Positions 33,110 through 44,764 of a stretch of DNA of 64,000 nucleotides are shown here, one piece after another. Origin of the DNA: Rhynchospora pubera (lineage: Eukaryota; Streptophyta; Magnoliopsida; Poales; Cyperaceae); contig CM051459.1 in NCBI GenBank assembly GCA_028095005.1, positions 133,449,657-133,513,656 on the forward strand, written 5' to 3'. The number at the start of each line of letters is the position of its first letter. Position 1 is the first letter of the stretch. Both the position numbers and the translations under genes were made by a program. The notes under the pieces were generated by a model. That model saw nothing but the letters and a program-made list of their open reading frames with translations. It was not told the origin of the DNA and did no database searches.

Positions 33110-35498
33110 CTTATTAAAAAAAAATAATAATAATTCTTTCTATTAAAATTTTTTGCGTCTGAATTCTTATATAAAATAATTTCGGGTATAACGGATTTAT
33201 GTTTTGCCCCTGTCAATGTTTGCTGGAAAAGGAAAATCATTTTATAAAGAGCAGGTGTTTGTTTATCAAAAAATAACAGTGACTAAATAAGAGAGAAGAG
33301 GCAAGAGTCAGTCCTACAGATTTGATTTTCTTTTAACAGTTATTATATATTTTTTCAATAAACAGAAATTGTTTACAATGGAAGTGTCACCGCATTATAT
33401 AAAATTTTATTGTTAGATCGGTTTAGTTAGCAAGACGAGCTAAAATGTTCTGCCATTCTTTTTTAATTACACAATTGGCGACAGTATTTTAGAAAAATTG
33501 TCGCTAAAGAGTTCTTCTTAAATTTTTTAATACATAATCAGCAAAGATAAAAATATTGGTGAAACTATTGTATATGCCATCGAAGGGGAGTGCTTTGGGC
33601 AGCGGCATTTTTGCTACAAGCAACATATGTTTTTGTTAAGATGACCAAAGTGTTCTTGATGAAATCGCTGATATTTTACTTAAAAAAAATCGGTGATATT
33701 TCTCCGGCTATCCTAAGCTCCTAGCGAAGTAGCGATCCCTTCACTCTTGCTACTTGCCAGCGTATCCTCTCTCTCAATGATCTATCTGCTCCACCTCCAC
33801 CTCCTCTCCCTTCATGCCTTCTCTCAATCAAAGATCTCTTTCACTGCACAGTTCTCCTCAATTATTTCGACATGCCACGTGACAGGTTGTGACTAATGAG
33901 ATGGCATGTTTCTAGGTGATCAAAGCCACTTTTGAGGCGACAAGAAGGATCTCTAGCGTCAAGTACCCCTTCTCGTGAAATGTGGTTAGTGCGGTTGGTG
34001 AGGATGAAGAAGGAGAACACGTGGACGAATTTGATGCTGAGGATTTCGAGCAAAAGACTGGGTGATGGTTCTTCTTTCAATTCTGTAGGAATTAGATCAG
34101 ATATTTTAGAATGTGCTAATATATGGTTGCAAGAATTTTAAATCAGAGGATTTCTCTCTGCCAATTGATTTGAAAACCTATCTGGTATTATTATTGACGC
34201 TTCGAGTACCGGTATTAGTGGTATGTAGAGAAAGCTGCAATAGATCAAATAAAAAGATGGAATTGTTTGCACAAGCAGCCTGCACAACACAATTGGAAAA
34301 TGTTGACTGGCGGTAGTAAATATAATTGTCAATAATAATTAGCCAAAAACCTAAAAGAGGAAGAAAGGACGGTTAAGGAAATAAATTAAGATAATAAGCC
34401 TTAATTGATGCTAAGGAATACATCATATGTCCAAAGCACTCCCCCCATCGAAGTACGGTGTTAATGATATCTGGTGCTAATATGGTGTTGTTAAAAAATA
34501 CGAAATAAGTCAATTTATTACTTCTTTTATCTTTCTACGAATAGATGGTATAAAAAATCTGGTATGTGGCTCCGCCTCTGTAAAGATTAAGACTCATTCT
34601 TTCCTTTTCTTTCTTCTGTCCTCGGCATATCTTTCTTATTCTTGAAACACACTTAAAAAAGTAATTTTCTTGCTTTAATATAATTTAAGATTTAAATTAT
34701 TATATCTACTTCATAACAAAAAAGATGTTAGATTGTTTCTGCCCAAAATGGCTAACCAGCCTGTGATAGAACAATTCGTTTTAGGACTAGAACGAGAAGT
34801 CCAAATGGGACTGGTAGGCGATCTCGCTGAATTCATGTTAGGACGGATTGTTTCAAGACTGAAACGGACCAGTCCAGAATATGCGCCATATTAGGAAACA
34901 ATCAAGAAAGTGCGAGATGATTTTGCTTAGTCCCAAATCATTATAAATCATGGTAATAGAATAAACATGACTGTGAAGGAATAATAGATTTTGTGCAATA
35001 CATGTGTTGTCTTTTATAGGTTCTTATATTTGAAAACATTTTCTATTTTAGAATGGACAAAATATGGTATTATTTGAAGGCCAAGAGTCCTTGTTCGCTA
35101 TATAAGGAATTGGTCCCTATCAGACAAGACAATACACAAGTTTATGTTGCATACATGCGTAGATAGCAGCCTCTCTAGCCTCTATCTCTATTCTTCCATC
35201 AAATAGTTTGAGATAATGTTCTCGATTTAGGCAAAGAGCACTAAAAGGTGTGCCTTGCTCTGTTGGATGACTTCCACCCTACCTTGGCATGTAGAAGGAT
35301 GCAGCTGAGACTTTTCAGGTGTCAAGAAATGATCAAGACTATCAAGATCATTGAGAACTGATGGATTTAGGTATGCTTTCGCTCTTAATTTTGATTTCAG
35401 GTGTTTTGGAACGGTCTAGTCCATGACTTGTTCCACTACTAGTTTTTCTTAGTAATTCAATTTTATAGTTTTGCTTATTTGATCTGTTAGTACTAAAG
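33110..35498. other. Intergenic, no gene resolved
   Basis: A somewhat richer stretch at 33.72-34.1 kb has short open frames but no recognised domain or consistent splice frame. CATCGAAGGGGAGTGCTTTGG (33577) and CCAAAGCACTCCCCCCATCG (34433) are near inverted copies ~0.86 kb apart and may bound a degraded transposon. No host gene can be supported. Confidence 0.35.
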
Positions 35499-36033
35499 AT
35501 TTAAATAGCGGTCACAGCGGTCGCAATAACGACGCTATAACGGTGCTATTTAGTACACCGCTACAACGTTACAAATTTAGTGGTTTGTCCGATTCACGAC
35601 TTATAGCAGACAATAACAGGTTAGCAGTGAAATAGCGATGCAATAGTGGTATAATAGCGAAAATAGCTATACAACATATAATTTGTTGATATAATAATAG
35701 TATTTTCAACATATCTTTCACATACGAACTCCAGTTGACGAAATTAGTTCCATAGAAAGTTCATAAAATAAGCCAAAATTTGTACGTCTTGAACATTTCC
35801 AAATTTTAAAATTTAATGGTTAAATATGCATAGAAAATGAATAAAATTTTAGTTAGCGTTAATTAGTTTTATGAAGTATTTTAATTTTTTATTTTAGACT
35901 AAATTAAACTTTCAAAATATACTTATGTGTGTAGATCCATATGGTCCAATAGCGGCCCTTAAATATTTGCTATTCGTTTTTTGCTATGACATTAGCATGC
36001 CGTCTATGAGTTCGCTATTCGTTATTTAAAACT
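35496..36033. mobile_element. Degenerate hAT-like element
   Basis: AAAGATTTAAATAGCGG at the left resembles the reverse complement of the right end, AAAGTTTTAAATAACGAATAGCG. The interior is dotted with AATAGCG/CGCTATT words, as in old non-autonomous hAT elements of plants. Target duplications are not preserved. Confidence 0.4.
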
Positions 36034-36244
36034 TTTATTAGAATTGCTAATTTCTTTAATTTTAAAGCAAACCCATCGAAAGATGTTGCGTGTTTGGAAA
36101 GCTTCCGAATAAGAATTTGGAATAAGACAAAAAGCTTTCTCTCTCCTCTCTCCTCTAATTCCATTCTTATTCAACCATCCAGATGGTATAAGAATAAGAA
36201 CTTGAATAACCCTTATTCGGAATAAGCCTTATTCAAATTATTGG

Positions 36245-36461
36245 GTGTGTTTGGATGAGCTGGGAATAGGAAATAAGAATAAGGAATCTTGGTTTACGTG
36301 CTTATTCTTATTCTTGTGCAACCCAAACAACACATGAATAAGGAATTTGGACCCTTATTCCTATACTAACAAAACCATGGTATAAGAATAAGGAATATGA
36401 ATAAGTACGCAAACCGAAATTTCTTATTCCTATTTCCTATTTCCGGCTCATCCAAACACAC
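36245..36461. mobile_element. MITE with ~40-bp termini
   Basis: GTGTGTTTGGATGAGC at the left is a perfect mirror of GCTCATCCAAACACAC at the right; the match extends with few changes for about 40 bp through GGGAATAGGAAATAAGAATA. The GAATAAGGAA interior is shared with the MITE at 6437-6638. Fragments of the same family flank it (36083-36240 and 36464-36565), so this is a small MITE cluster. Confidence 0.75.
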
Positions 36462-36565
36462 TTGTGTTTGGTTTCATTCGGAATAGACCTTATTCCATAT
36501 ACATTTCATTCGAAATAAATCTCATTCAGAATAAACCTTATTCCATAAGCCTTATTCCATTGTAT

Positions 36566-38910
36566 CCTTATGTACAGGATTATTTTCGTCACAATTGGAA
36601 AATTTGTGGTAAAACTATCTCTAGTCTCCACAACGGAGGAAATCAGTCCACGTGAATGTTTATTCTATAGAAATGTCGCTTGCTTTGTCAGTAGCAGCCG
36701 CATTAAATGCGGACTTAATTACATGCGATATTATATTTTCAGAACTACTGATAAAATATCTAAGCGTGCATCGGTATTACATTGCATGAATAAGCCACCG
36801 ACAAATTACATTTTGCTTATATATATTAAATACGACATGAGAAATATCTAGATATATGTTTCCATTAACAATAACAAAACAAATTAAACTATACAAGAAA
36901 ATAACAATTTACGTATATACTCTTCTATCTAATTATCGGTCCCCACGTGATTGCGGTCCAAATCGGAGCCGACGTCGACTCTAATCGATCCGGACCTGAT
37001 AAAAATGAAGAAAATAAGGTGTAAAACTATATATACCTGGTTAATTAAATCATAAGAACTGTTCGAGAAAGGAAATTATTATATCCGATTTTAATCCTAT
37101 TCGGCTATTCAGTCCCGAACACTATATAACAATTAATTTGACTTAACTTGACGTGAATTAGAACTATTCCAGAATATGCCCCTACAATTAAATGATATAT
37201 AATTATACATGAAATAAAATTTGTAACTTTTTTGTATCACAGACAGCGACCATATATCAAAATGCAACAATTAGGACATGAAATAAAATTTTGTGTTAAA
37301 ATATTAATTGATGCTATTAAATTTGTTATCAATTGTCATTTAATAATATATATTTGGTTCACTAGTACTACTATTGTAAATTTGCTGGAACCACTCTTAA
37401 TTACATATCCTGATATGAAGGAAAACAAAATCGGAGGCGAAACAATTCAAAAGGACCATTTTAAAGAAAAGGGCAGTTCGCAAATCAAATTAATTTTGCT
37501 TATCGCAATGAGGATGCATGGAAGAAAGGATTTGCGTTCGACACAATCAACCCTCTTAATTTATTGCTCTATCGAAAGTTGCCGTGTGAAATCCCGTCAA
37601 ATTTCTTTTTTTAGAAAAAAATTGAAAACATGATTTCACTACTGAACTCTGATAAAATCTGATTCATCTCCGTATATCACTTCTCGTTCAGAACAAAAAT
37701 TTTAGTGAGGAGAAATTCTGAATCAAATTCCAACGACCAAAAAAGCAAAAAAAAAAAAAAAATGATAATTTCGTTCTCTACGATTCTAACTAATATCTTA
37801 GGGTGTTTTAATGAAAGTTAAAAATAATTTTTATAAATAAGTTATATTATTTGATATTGTAGTTGACTTTTGCTCTTCAAATATTGGAGTACTTATTAAC
37901 TCATTTTTTGAATAAATAATATGTTCTGATTTTTTTTCATATTTTTTCTGACTTTTTGAACACTAAATATGATTTTTGCAAAAAGAAAATTCGAGTTTCT
38001 GGTCCGAGTCGTAAGATTTTTCTGAGTCATCCGATTTGACTCCTCTAACCAGCTGTCCGAGTCTGAGTTTCAGAACCATGGCGTAAACCATAGGTTGATT
38101 AACTACTTAGTCCTTCCATTTCTGCATATAGCTAAAAATTTCTCAATTTTTTTAATGTACTTAATATGTATCTTTACATCAGAAAAGAAGCGTCAAGAGT
38201 ACATTGAATGTGATGAATGGTGAGAGTTTAAGCAACCACGCGGCATAAACATGTGCAAATGAAGTGTAATCAAAATGGATAGAAAGAGATATAAACCCCC
38301 CAATGAAATAATTCAACGTGGCTAATTCACCTTACAAGGATTAGAGAGAGGAGAAGCATGTCTCAACGTTTGTGTGCATGTCTCCACTCGTACGCTCACC
38401 TTGATTCTTTGTGGCCACTATGTCTATTGCATGGAAATAAATGTCATAAAAAAAATATATATACTAAATACCATCTTCTATTTGAAAAATATAAATGAGA
38501 TGTATACGATGTATGCCTGTGTCTTTCCGCGTGTAGGAATTAACCAACAGTACGAGTCCCATACATTAATTATAAGAGAAATAAAACTATAGATTGAATT
38601 TGATTTGATTTTTATATTGCAAAATTATAAATATCTACATTAATAGACTTGGTTACTCGTTATATCGTACGTGTGAAGTTGTACACCAGGCACCAAACCT
38701 TAGATGATTAGGACTTGTAGCATAAAGGCGGTTTGTATGTTGCACTCTACATGTCTAAGTTAGGTCGGTCCGGAATTTATTTAGACAATCTCTTTTTTCA
38801 GCTCCTCACCTTTATCTCCATTATTATTTATTTATTAATTTACTTTCTAAATGCACCAACTTCATCTCTTTAATGCGTAGGCTAGAGAATGAGAACTACT
38901 TTGCACCTCT
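36566..38910. other. Intergenic, no gene seen
   Basis: AT-rich DNA. The longest open frame (37232-37633, plus strand, 133 codons) has an AT-driven composition (Ile/Lys/Leu), no domain and no splice context. The right end is the distal upstream region of the gibberellin oxidase gene. Confidence 0.4.
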
Positions 38911-38916
38911 TTCTCA

Positions 38917-39048
38917 TATATATATAGGCCGCATTCCAATTTGAAACGGGAAGAGAGAACAACACACAAAATATCAGGATAACAACATAATCGATCATTT
39001 CAGCTAGAAAGGAGTTGGAAGCTTTCTTTATTGAGATTAGCTTATCAG
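38917..39048 (+). promoter_or_regulatory. Possible distal promoter and leader exon
   Basis: TATATATATAGGCC (38917-38930) is a good TATA box, followed by a ~100-base purine/CA-rich leader-like stretch that ends in a consensus donor, TTATCAG|GTAACA (39048). A matching acceptor, ACTACAG|GTTGC (42134), lies 8 bases before the gibberellin oxidase ATG. Together they would give a 3.1-kb leader intron. A simpler proximal promoter also exists, so this is a hypothesis. Confidence 0.3.
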
Positions 39049-39174
39049 GTAACAATGCATGCGTATGTCTTTTGATAATTATAAGTTCTTACTATTTAAT
39101 TGGTATGTACAAGTCTACGTATACAAAGTATGGGTGAGGCATAGAGCAATATGCCTAGTTATTCTTTTCTAACA

Positions 39175-39177
<3 letters not shown>

Positions 39178-39222
<45 letters not shown>
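39178..39222. repeat. (TA)n microsatellite
   Basis: About 20 TA dinucleotides in a row, preceded by ATATATGTATATA. Self-complementary and probably polymorphic. Confidence 0.9.
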
Positions 39223-39224
<2 letters not shown>

Positions 39225-39484
39225 TGCTAAGGCATGCACCATACTTTGGTAGTTAGTTACATATATATTAATTGCAAGAGTAGCAAATGCCTCAAATTTC
39301 TCAGTTTGCTTGCCTGCATATTTTTCTTAGCAAACTTTGGTCCAGGGGTGGATGTCATTAAGGGCAGTACTAAAAGTAATTACGAGTTAGGATAAATTGA
39401 AGAAATTTGTTATACGTTGCCCTTTCATGTTAACTTTATATTGAAGAAATAGAGTATTACTTTAATTTTCCTAGACTTAATTTT

Positions 39485-39652
39485 GGGGCCGTTTGGATCC
39501 CCATGGGATTTTGGAGAATTTCATCTTCCTACCATAAATTTATTATAAACAATCCAAACTCTTCACAAAATTACACACTTCCCAATAAATTTATTTATAG
39601 GAATTGCAACTTCCCCAAATTTTCCAACTTCCTAAGCGATCCAAACGGCCCC
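39485..39652. mobile_element. MITE with perfect 15-bp termini
   Basis: GGGGCCGTTTGGATC (39485-39499) and GATCCAAACGGCCCC (39638-39652) are perfect inverted repeats around a 168-bp body, and TTT flanks both ends. The CCGTTTGGAT core is shared with MITEs at 5446 and 40721. Tourist/PIF-Harbinger affinity is likely. Confidence 0.8.
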
Positions 39653-40080
39653 TTTGTGCTAATCATTATTTGATCCTGTTAACATGTGTATATGAGGGAT
39701 CAAGGTGTCATTACTATTTTCGTAACACAAATTGTCCAAATGTTTTCATTTTTTGCATGGACATTGAATATTTTGAATTCAAATTGGCGCAATATTAAAA
39801 CTAAAAAGCTATTATTACATGTTTATTGTGGTCTTAAAAATCATCATCTATGTTAGATCTGTGTACACATGATTCATTTATGTATAGCTTTCTACAACAA
39901 TAATAAAATATTTATTTCAAAATTGGATTACACTACTTATTAATATAATATTTTTTAACACAACTTTTTCATAATTAAAAACCATATTATTATCCGTGTG
40001 CAATATGATTTTTTAATTATTTATCGTACAGTCGAACAATTCCAATAATATACTTTTTTTTTATCTTCTATCCACAAGTT

Positions 40081-40375
40081 TTTTTTTTTTTTTTTGAAAT
40101 GAATGCCCATAGGCTATCTAATAAGGAATGCAAGCAAAAGCTGCAGAATTCATACAACATAATCAATAACGCCAGCACCTGGTGACCGACTACAATGCAA
40201 AAAAGACAGAAAAGCTAAAAAAGAGAATACAAGGAAAAAGCTGCAATAAACCCCAACAGTAAACAACAAATAACACTAGAAACTCTCCGCTAAATCTAAA
40301 CAACAAAGAAAAGTAAAAAAACACCAAGTGCGAACAAATTAATAAAAAAACCAGTACTCAGGGTGGATCCTGCTG
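40081..40375 (-). mobile_element. 5'-truncated LINE with 15-bp target duplication
   Basis: Both flanks carry TTCTATCCACAAGTT (40066-40080 and 40376-40390), a perfect 15-bp target duplication. A T run at the left edge (poly-A on the minus strand) marks the 3' end. The 295-bp body resembles the 3' UTR of a plant L1 element and has no coding frame. The perfect duplication suggests a young insertion. Confidence 0.85.
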
Positions 40376-40720
40376 TTCTATCCACAAGTTGAAAGACTTG
40401 TGATTAGTTAATCCACATCAACAACTCATTTTCTAACATAGCGACAATGCGCTTTTGGGACCGTTCCCTTTATCTGGCTCTTGAAGAGCAGCACGCGTTA
40501 ACCTCTTGATTCCATTTTGGATCCTCTGAAACGTTTGTAGTACCAAACTGAGTACTCTTGTTAGATCAGATCCATTATTTTTTTTCCTATAATTTCCTTT
40601 TTATTCTGATTGAAGAAATTCCTAAACACAAGTGATGTATATATTTCCTAATGCATGAAGGGGACTTCCTACTGAGAAGGAACCGGGACCGTTCCCTCAA
40701 ATTATTACCTTTTCATGATG

Positions 40721-40872
40721 GCACCGTTTGGATGCGTTGAGAAGGAGGTAGGAAGAAGAAAGAAGGGAAGGAATAAATTATAAATAATCTAAATTCTTCA
40801 CAAAGTTAACACACGTCCCAATACTTCTTCTCACTTCTTCCCTTCTTCCCACACCTATCCAAACGGGGAGCC
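40721..40872. mobile_element. MITE with CCGTTTGGAT termini
   Basis: GGCACCGTTTGGATGCG at the left is imperfectly mirrored by CTATCCAAACGGGGAGCC at the right. The body carries complementary GAAGAAGAAAGAAGGGAAG and CTTCTCACTTCTTCCCTTC blocks, so it is a foldback MITE of the same family as 5446-5630. Confidence 0.7.
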
Positions 40873-42030
40873 GATAATAAAAGCACACAAAAGGGAAAAA
40901 GTGGCATCATCACATCAGTATTTTTTTTAATCTCTTGTTAATTTTTTGTGGTGCGGAATCAAATGATATCAAGTCGGCAATCATGCAAGTCGGCCGAAGG
41001 AATCACAAATTAAGTTTTATTATATGTCAATGTCAAATGTCAAATTTCACAACTTTTGGGTGTTTAGTTATTAATGGTATTATTTCTGATATTCTTATTA
41101 GAAAACAGTCCTATGAGACTATAACGACTAGTAATTATATATTAATTGAGGATATATTACGTATGTACGACATCATATATAGCAAGTTAGCAACAAATAT
41201 ATATGTACTTCGAAAGAGGTTCGGGATATGCCCCCCCACCCCCCTCTAAATCAGGGACATTTGGTTCTTAGTGATTCTTTGTGTTAAGAGAATGCTATTG
41301 TTAAATTATATTTTAGTATTTTCCCCTTAAATCGGATATATACATATGTATATGTATGCAAACTATTTTATAAAATAATTCTGAGAATATTATCATAAAT
41401 ATAAATTTATTTTATGAAAATTAATTTAGTGAAGTAGGCTTAGCAAATTTTCTTATTAATTATTTGCGTTCAATAACCTACAATATGTATTATATATATA
41501 TTGAAAAGAAAGTGCACTTATTTACCGATTTTTATTAAACTGGAAACCAAGAAGAAATGTTCAAAACAGACTCCTAGATACTAGGCTTAAATCTCAAAAT
41601 AATAGTACTAAGTATTCTAGACGTACGGTCAAGGGATGATAAATGGTCCATGGCATGTCGATTACAAATTTAACATTCAAAGCTTAGTATCAGTGTCGTA
41701 ATTCGAACTTTTCTTTTTTGGTATTTATATTCAAATTTCATTATGTGGCTTATTAATTAGAAAATGATACATTAATCGATTTTGCCAGTTGATTAGCTGT
41801 TGAAGGTTGCAATGCCGCCCGTAGAACATTTTATACCACTCTTACTAACTATAAATAACAATATTGCTTTCTTTGTTTCTTTTTCTTTTATTTTTTAAAG
41901 TTATTTTGTTATTGAAATTGGGAGATATATTTCAGAGTTAAAAAGGAGCAAACAAGGTTTTTTTTTTTTCCTGGCAGTACGTATACTAATAGTAATAGAT
42001 TATAAAAATAATCAAATGCATGGCTCTTAA
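40873..42030. other. Upstream region of the gibberellin oxidase gene
   Basis: AT-rich DNA without a recognised exon. An open frame at 40935-41249 lacks protein-like features. A short C run near 41231-41245 stands out in the AT-rich context. Confidence 0.4.
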
Positions 42031-42035
42031 TTTGT

Positions 42036-42142
42036 ATATATACGGGAAGCTATACAATCCAATGTGAGCTGGCACTGACAAGTTTTTTTTTTACTCTCGA
42101 CACAGTACTTAAAAGCAGAAGAATAATACTACAGGTTGCAAA
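42036..42142 (+). promoter_or_regulatory. Proximal TATA box and leader of the gibberellin oxidase
   Basis: TTGTATATATACGGG about 100 bases before the ATG is a plausible TATA box, giving a leader of roughly 70 bases. The start context AAAATGGAG is favourable. The bases ACTACAG|G just before the ATG could instead be a splice acceptor for a distal leader exon. Confidence 0.5.
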
Positions 42143-43981
42143 ATGGAGTCAAATCCCCCACTCCTGACAACTTACAAGACACTCTTTGCTAAATATCCCC
42201 GACCAGTGTACCCAAGTCGGATTGACGCGATAGAAGAATGTGATCTTCCAATAATTGATCTTAGCAATTTAACTAGCAACAACATTAATTTAGTAGAAAA
42301 ATGTAAGAAGGAAATTGTTTTAGCTGCTTCAGATTGGGGTTTTTTCCAGGTCATAAATCATGGTATTTCCCATGATCTGATTTTGCAGTTAACAAAACTT
42401 CAAGTAGAATTATTTCGCGAACCATTTGAGAAAAAGAAACAGGAGAAGTTGCTTGAATTAGCACCAGAAAATTATTGCTGGGGGACACCAACAGCTACAA
42501 ATGTGGAGCAATTGTCATGGTCCGAAGCCTATCATATTCCCCTCAATTCAATTAGTGGATCAGTTGGAGGTAGTATGAGGTATCAATTGTTCCCTAATAT
42601 ATCTACATATATTTTTTCAATGCAAGGCAAAAAAAAAGTGTTTTTTTTTTGTTACCCATCATGACAAGTTGAAGTTTTGCCATCAGATTATATTGATACA
42701 TATTTATCATTAAGTTGACGCATCAAATCATATTGGAAGTTGACATGCAAACATTTAACGCCTATCTTTCATTTGCCATACAGAAAATATTTTCATCATA
42801 TTGATTATATAATTGAATCATTTTTAGGAAGATAATTCAAAATGCGTCAAGGGCAATGTCAAGACTAGCACATGAAATGGCATCAATACTAGGAGCAGAA
42901 TTAGGAGATATGAATGGAAGTTACATAAAGCAAAATTGCACAAGCAACACATGCTACCTCAGACTGAACCACTACCCACCATGTCCGGAGCCAAGTGGTG
43001 CGTTTGGGCTCGCACCGCACACTGACAGTGACTTCCTAACGGTGTTGTATCAGGATCAGGTCGGCGGATTACAACTGTTGAAGGAAGAGAGGTGGGTCAA
43101 TGTCAGACCCAAACCAGGCGCTTTGATAATCAATATTGGTGATTTATTCCAGGTACAATACACTCTAATTGAAGGCCCTAAACTTAAATTTGTTCATGTT
43201 GGTATCAGTTGCTTGTCTCATTTGAAGTTTTGCTGTCTCCAATCTATGAATTTAGTAAATTGCAATCACCAGATTTCCACAGTATTTCAATTTAGCTCAT
43301 GGCTACATTGGAAATTGTACATTTTTAATTATTTGATTTAAATAAAATATATAAATAAGGTAAAAGCTAGTTTGATCCTTACTTTTCTTCAAAAAAAAAA
43401 AAGAAAAAGAAAAAAAAATCTACAGTAAATGTGTCCATAGCAAAAAATGAATGTAGATAATATCAATACTAAGTGAAAAAAGCTATTTAGGAATGATGAT
43501 GTGAAACATCTTAGATTGTCATTTTCTCTTAGCAAGTAATTAAATGTCGTCAATTCCGAAATCATTTGATTAGAATAAATTTATGATCGATAATGGTCTA
43601 CCATCCAAAAATGTAATAAACCATTGAAAATGAAATTCGGTATATAAACATATTTTTAATTAGTTTTAACCACTATGCAGGGCATATAAGCATCACAACA
43701 CACATTTTTCAAAATAGCATCATAACAATCTTAAACAATATATGCAGGCATGGAGCAATAACTTGTACAAGAGCGTGAAACACAGAGTTGTGGCAAACTC
43801 AATATGTGAGAGATTTTCAGTGGCTTATTTCTTGTGTCCCTCGTATGATACAACTATCCAAGGCTATTCAGACCCTGCGATTTACAGAAGATTCAGCTTT
43901 GGAGAATACAAGCAACAAATAAAAGAAGACGTTCAATTAACAGGCCATAAGGTTGGGTTAAGTCGATTTCTTGCTCTATAA
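42143..43981 (+). CDS. Gibberellin 2-beta-dioxygenase, GA2ox8-like
   Basis: Three exons, 42143-42579, 42828-43152 and 43748-43981, join in frame (996 nt, 331 aa) with GT..AG introns of 248 and 595 bp. The N-terminal DIOX_N region carries DWGFFQVINHGI (64-75). The 2-oxoglutarate/Fe(II) dioxygenase core follows, with iron ligands H210 and D212 (HTDSDF) and H266 (HRVV), and the 2-oxoglutarate contact R276-x-S278 (RFS). NHYPPCP (193-199) and YQDQVGGLQLL are family signatures. SWSEAYHIPL (125-134) and the C-terminal SFGEYKQQ are features shared with Arabidopsis GA2ox8-type enzymes, which 2-beta-hydroxylate C20 gibberellin precursors and so inactivate them. Length fits (~330-340 aa). The C20 specificity is inferred from resemblance only. 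Frames running past both donors into introns are artefacts. Confidence 0.93.
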
Positions 43982-44764
43982 TTACGCCATAAAAGCAACC
44001 TTTCCTCTGCCACTTAATTATCTAACTTAGCAAGACTATTTTGACTGCTAGCTAGTTATTTAGTCCTCTCAATTCTGGGGGCAATTAACTACCCTGACAT
44101 TCCTCTGAAGTTGCATGTTTATTAGGATAGCATCCAACAAGCATGTCGTGAAAATGGCCATATATGTATATATGATCCAAGACAATGAATAGACTGGCGT
44201 TGAGCAATGGCCTATGTATGACATTTGCGTTGTGTATTTTGTATTTCTTGTATTTCTTTCACTCACCATATAATATAGCACATCTGATTGTTTTAAGTCC
44301 TTTTTATTTTTTTTCTTATTCATATATGTGACTTAATTTCAACATGTAATCACTTTTTTTATGGTTAATGAAATTTACTACAATCTTCGCCTACAACTGC
44401 AAGAAAAATAATAAACCTAAATGTTCCTCGAGAGTAAATAAGATAAAAAAAATATACCTAGAATAATTAATACACCATTAATCAAGAATAAAAAAAAAGA
44501 ATAAGACGGGAAAAAATAAACAAAGAAACTGATTTCACTCGTAAAAATATATCTCGGATGATTTCAACCATTAAAAAAAAAGAGGTAGACTAAAATCAGT
44601 CATGATTAATGGATGGACCCGTCAGTCACTATTATATCTTCTAATGGCTAATCCGAACTATTCAATGTGTTTTCCATTTTGAAATCTCATTGGAGTCCAA
44701 ATTTAATATTTTTCAAAATTTATTTACTATTTTTTTATATTTTTAAAAATCATTGCTATTGAAG
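43982..44764. other. 3' flank of the gibberellin oxidase gene
   Basis: Expected to contain the 3' UTR. TTAATGAAATTT near 44366 is one of several weak polyadenylation-like signals. The remainder is AT-rich. No other gene. Confidence 0.35.

Noticed and set aside
33577..34453. Degraded transposon with AAGCACTCCCC inverted ends
   Set aside because: The match is only ~20 bp with gaps and no target duplication or related interior; kept only as a note.
37232..37633. 133-codon plus-strand frame
   Set aside because: AT-driven Ile/Lys/Leu composition, no recognised motif, no exon context; plausible by chance in such DNA.
42856..43341. 161-codon frame as an independent gene
   Set aside because: It is exon 2 of the gibberellin oxidase, entered at an internal Met and extended into intron 2.
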